Source of the DNA: Gammaproteobacteria bacterium
Lineage (GTDB): Bacteria > Pseudomonadota > Gammaproteobacteria > GCA-001735895
Direction: 5' to 3'
Assembly: GCA_015494335.1 (NCBI GenBank)
Contig: WGBK01000174.1
Span: forward strand, 1 to 8,173
Length of the DNA: 8,173 bases
This document shows, in pieces, positions 7,039 to 8,173 of this stretch; the first letter of the stretch is position 1, and each line of letters opens with the position of its first letter. The translations under genes were made by a program, and so were the position numbers. A model generated the notes under the pieces. That model did not search any database, was not told where the DNA came from, and worked only from the letters and a program-made list of their open reading frames with translations.

Positions 7039-7170
7039 ATGTTGGGATTCGAGAACCTCGGAATGTCCACTCTTGGCCGGTTCGAGTCATTCAGTTCCCA
7101 TCCCTGCAACATACCCCAAAACCTTTTCGCCCATGAAATAACGTTTACGCTTCCTCCTCCCCTCAGGTAG
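7039..7170 (+). CDS. Possible 43-residue leader ORF before traU
   Basis: An ATG at 7039 preceded by AGGGAG (7028-7033, 5-nt spacing) opens a 43-codon frame ending with TAG at 7168-7170, 7 nt before the favoured traU ATG. The TAG lies inside the traU ribosome site. The peptide (MLGFENLGMSTLGRFESFSS at its start, a Pro-rich LPPPLR end) resembles no family I know. It could couple ribosomes into traU now that traW no longer does so, or be a chance frame. The 6939-7177 region holds no other gene. No convincing plus-strand promoter for traU was found in it. Confidence 0.2.
   Translation: MLGFENLGMSTLGRFESFSSHPCNIPQNLFAHEITFTLPPPLR
7135..7144 (-). repeat. Right copy of short inverted repeat flanking the cargo
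   Basis: GAAATAACGT is the reverse complement of the sequence just after traW (2726-2736) apart from one T. It marks the probable right limit of the DNA inserted between traW and traU, about 20 nt upstream of the traU ribosome site. The caveat on chance matching given for the left copy applies here too. Confidence 0.3.
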
Positions 7171-7174
7171 GTGA
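7165..7174 (+). promoter_or_regulatory. traU ribosome binding site
   Basis: AGGTAGGTGA lies 3 nt before the ATG at 7178 and 12 nt before the in-frame ATG at 7187. The AGGT at 7165-7168 has a 9-nt spacing to the first ATG, which favours 7178, although the second ATG would also leave a normal signal peptide. An in-frame TGA at 7172-7174 rules out any start further upstream. Confidence 0.6.
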
Positions 7175-7177
7175 ACG

Positions 7178-8173
7178 ATGGGCGCCATGAAGCGCCCATC
7201 GATCCATCACGCTCTGCCGGTTACATACCTGATCGTGCTACTGCTGTGTCTGACATCCACCCAGGCACAGGCCGAGCAGCCCTGCTACGGCCGTTTCCCC
7301 AACCCCTTCACCGACGTGTGCTGGAAATGTGTGTTCCCGATCAGCATCGGGCCGCTCAGAATCGACATGGGGATGGAGGATTCCGGGGACAGCGTGCCGC
7401 TGATCTGCACCTGCCCCGCGCCGCCACCGGTATTCGTCCGCATCGGCTTCGGGGCGGGATTCTGGGAGCCGGCCCGGGTGGCAGAGGTGGTGCGCACGCC
7501 GTTCTGCTCCCCCCTGCTGGGTGGCGTCACCCTGGGCTCATTGGCCGCACCGTCGGGCACCAACATCAAGACCAGCGACAACCGGGACGCTTTCTATCAC
7601 GTCCACTGGTACATCTACCCCCTGCTGGCGTGGATGAACTTGCTGACGGACCTGGCGTGTGTGACGCCGGAGTCCTTCGATATCCTGTATATCACGGAGC
7701 TCGACCCCCTCTGGGATGATGACGAACTCGCCTTCCTGATCAATCCCGAGGCGGCCTTGTTCGCCAATCCCATTGCTCAAGCCGCCTGCGCCGCCGATTG
7801 TGCCGCGGCCACCCTGGGCTTTCCGCTCGATCCGCTGTTCTGGTGCGCCGGCTGCCAGGGATCCATGTACCCCATCGACGGCAACGTGAAACATCACGAA
7901 GGCGGCGTGGACAGCTCGCTGCTGCTGGTGCAACGCATGGCGGCCAAGCTGCACCGGCAGCTCATCGCTCGGGATACGTCCAGTCGCGGCGCCATGTGCC
8001 TACCCCTGCCGCTGCCCATTTTGCGCAAGTCCCAGTACAAGACGCAGATGCTCTACCCCGTCCCCTTCACGCTCAATGCGCAGCCTTTCGGCAGGGTCAC
8101 CATCCCCTGGGGCGCCGGGCGTGAGTATCCGGTGCGCGGCGAAGACTGGGCCTATCTGATCTGGAGGAAGAAA
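7178..8173 (+). CDS. traU: TraU, periplasmic Cys-rich F-type transfer protein, 3' end outside window
   Basis: TraU is an exported protein needed for DNA transfer and efficient pilus assembly in F-type systems. The visible 332 residues start with a signal peptide (HALPVTYLIVLLLCLTSTQA then QA, cleavage near residue 32). The mature part opens with CYGRFPNPFTDVCWKCVFP (36-54), the hallmark TraU N-terminus, continues with the conserved CTCPAPPPVFVRIGFG..FWEP block (77-98) and NIKTSDNRDAFYHVHWYIYP (129-148), then FWCAGCQGSMYPIDGNV at 221-237. Twelve Cys remain after cleavage, consistent with periplasmic disulphides and DsbC/TrbB-type helpers. The end, GEDWAYLIWRKK, is the usual TraU C-terminus, so only a handful of residues are missing. 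It should be co-transcribed with traW, but here it is separated from traW by the antisense cargo gene. Confidence 0.93.
   Translation, partial: MGAMKRPSIHHALPVTYLIVLLLCLTSTQAQAEQPCYGRFPNPFTDVCWKCVFPISIGPLRIDMGMEDSGDSVPLICTCPAPPPVFVRIGFGAGFWEPARVAEVVRTPFCSPLLGGVTLGSLAAPSGTNIKTSDNRDAFYHVHWYIYPLLAWMNLLTDLACVTPESFDILYITELDPLWDDDELAFLINPEAALFANPIAQAACAADCAAATLGFPLDPLFWCAGCQGSMYPIDGNVKHHEGGVDSSLLLVQRMAAKLHRQLIARDTSSRGAMCLPLPLPILRKSQYKTQMLYPVPFTLNAQPFGRVTIPWGAGREYPVRGEDWAYLIWRKK

Noticed and set aside
7070..7100. GGTTCGAGTC, resembling a tRNA T-loop and hence a possible attachment site
   Set aside because: The flanking bases cannot form the 5-bp T stem, and no acceptor, D or anticodon arms are present. 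No integrase is in the window.
7171..7719. Plus-strand ORF of 182 codons overlapping the start of traU
   Set aside because: It is an out-of-frame shadow. The TraU frame through the same bases has a signal peptide and the family Cys motifs.

Overview
The window is part of an F-type (MPF-F) type IV secretion/conjugation operon interrupted by one large cargo gene. The tra genes read left to right and are tightly packed: the 3' end of traC (ATPase), trbI, an S26-type signal peptidase (traF/trhF-like), traW and, after the interruption, traU, which runs off the right edge only a few residues short of its usual end. This order, with an S26 peptidase between TrbI and TraW, resembles IncA/C, SXT/R391 and R27-type elements more than the F plasmid, which has no peptidase there. 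GC content is about 63% in hand-counted lines of traC. Host and element are therefore inferred to be a conjugative element (ICE or plasmid) of a high-GC proteobacterium, probably a gammaproteobacterium. No integrase, origin, tRNA or rRNA is visible, so ICE and plasmid cannot be told apart.

Layout: 1-1284 traC (5' end missing), 1284-1613 trbI, 1610-2140 traF-like peptidase, 2079-2723 traW, 2724-2867 short intergenic tail, 2868-6938 (minus strand) a single 1356-residue cargo protein, 6939-7177 a divergent regulatory region, and 7178-8173 traU (3' end missing). The first four tra genes overlap by 1, 4 and 62 nt, so they are translationally coupled. traW and traU would be expected to abut, but are about 4.45 kb apart. 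Both appear intact, so the cargo landed in the traW/traU junction without breaking a gene.

The cargo is the most interesting part. It is a lone gene, antisense to the operon, with its own sigma70-like promoter and a near-perfect 28-bp palindrome over the -10 element. Its product starts with a HigA/XRE-type helix-turn-helix antitoxin-like domain. Next comes a region resembling a PD-(D/E)XK/Mrr-like nuclease (GSDG ... WEFGT ... KANRDY), then a segment placed like a STAND NTPase but without a Walker A lysine, and then about 900 residues of mostly helical, repeat-like sequence. No HigB toxin gene is present. The architecture (DNA-binding repressor, possible effector and large sensor-like scaffold in one chain), carried singly in a conjugation operon, fits a candidate self-regulated one-gene defence or element-stability system. 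That function is inference. An A8 run forming a canonical A_AAA_AAG slippery heptamer lies in the nuclease-like region; a -1 shift there would yield a 236-residue HTH plus nuclease-like product.
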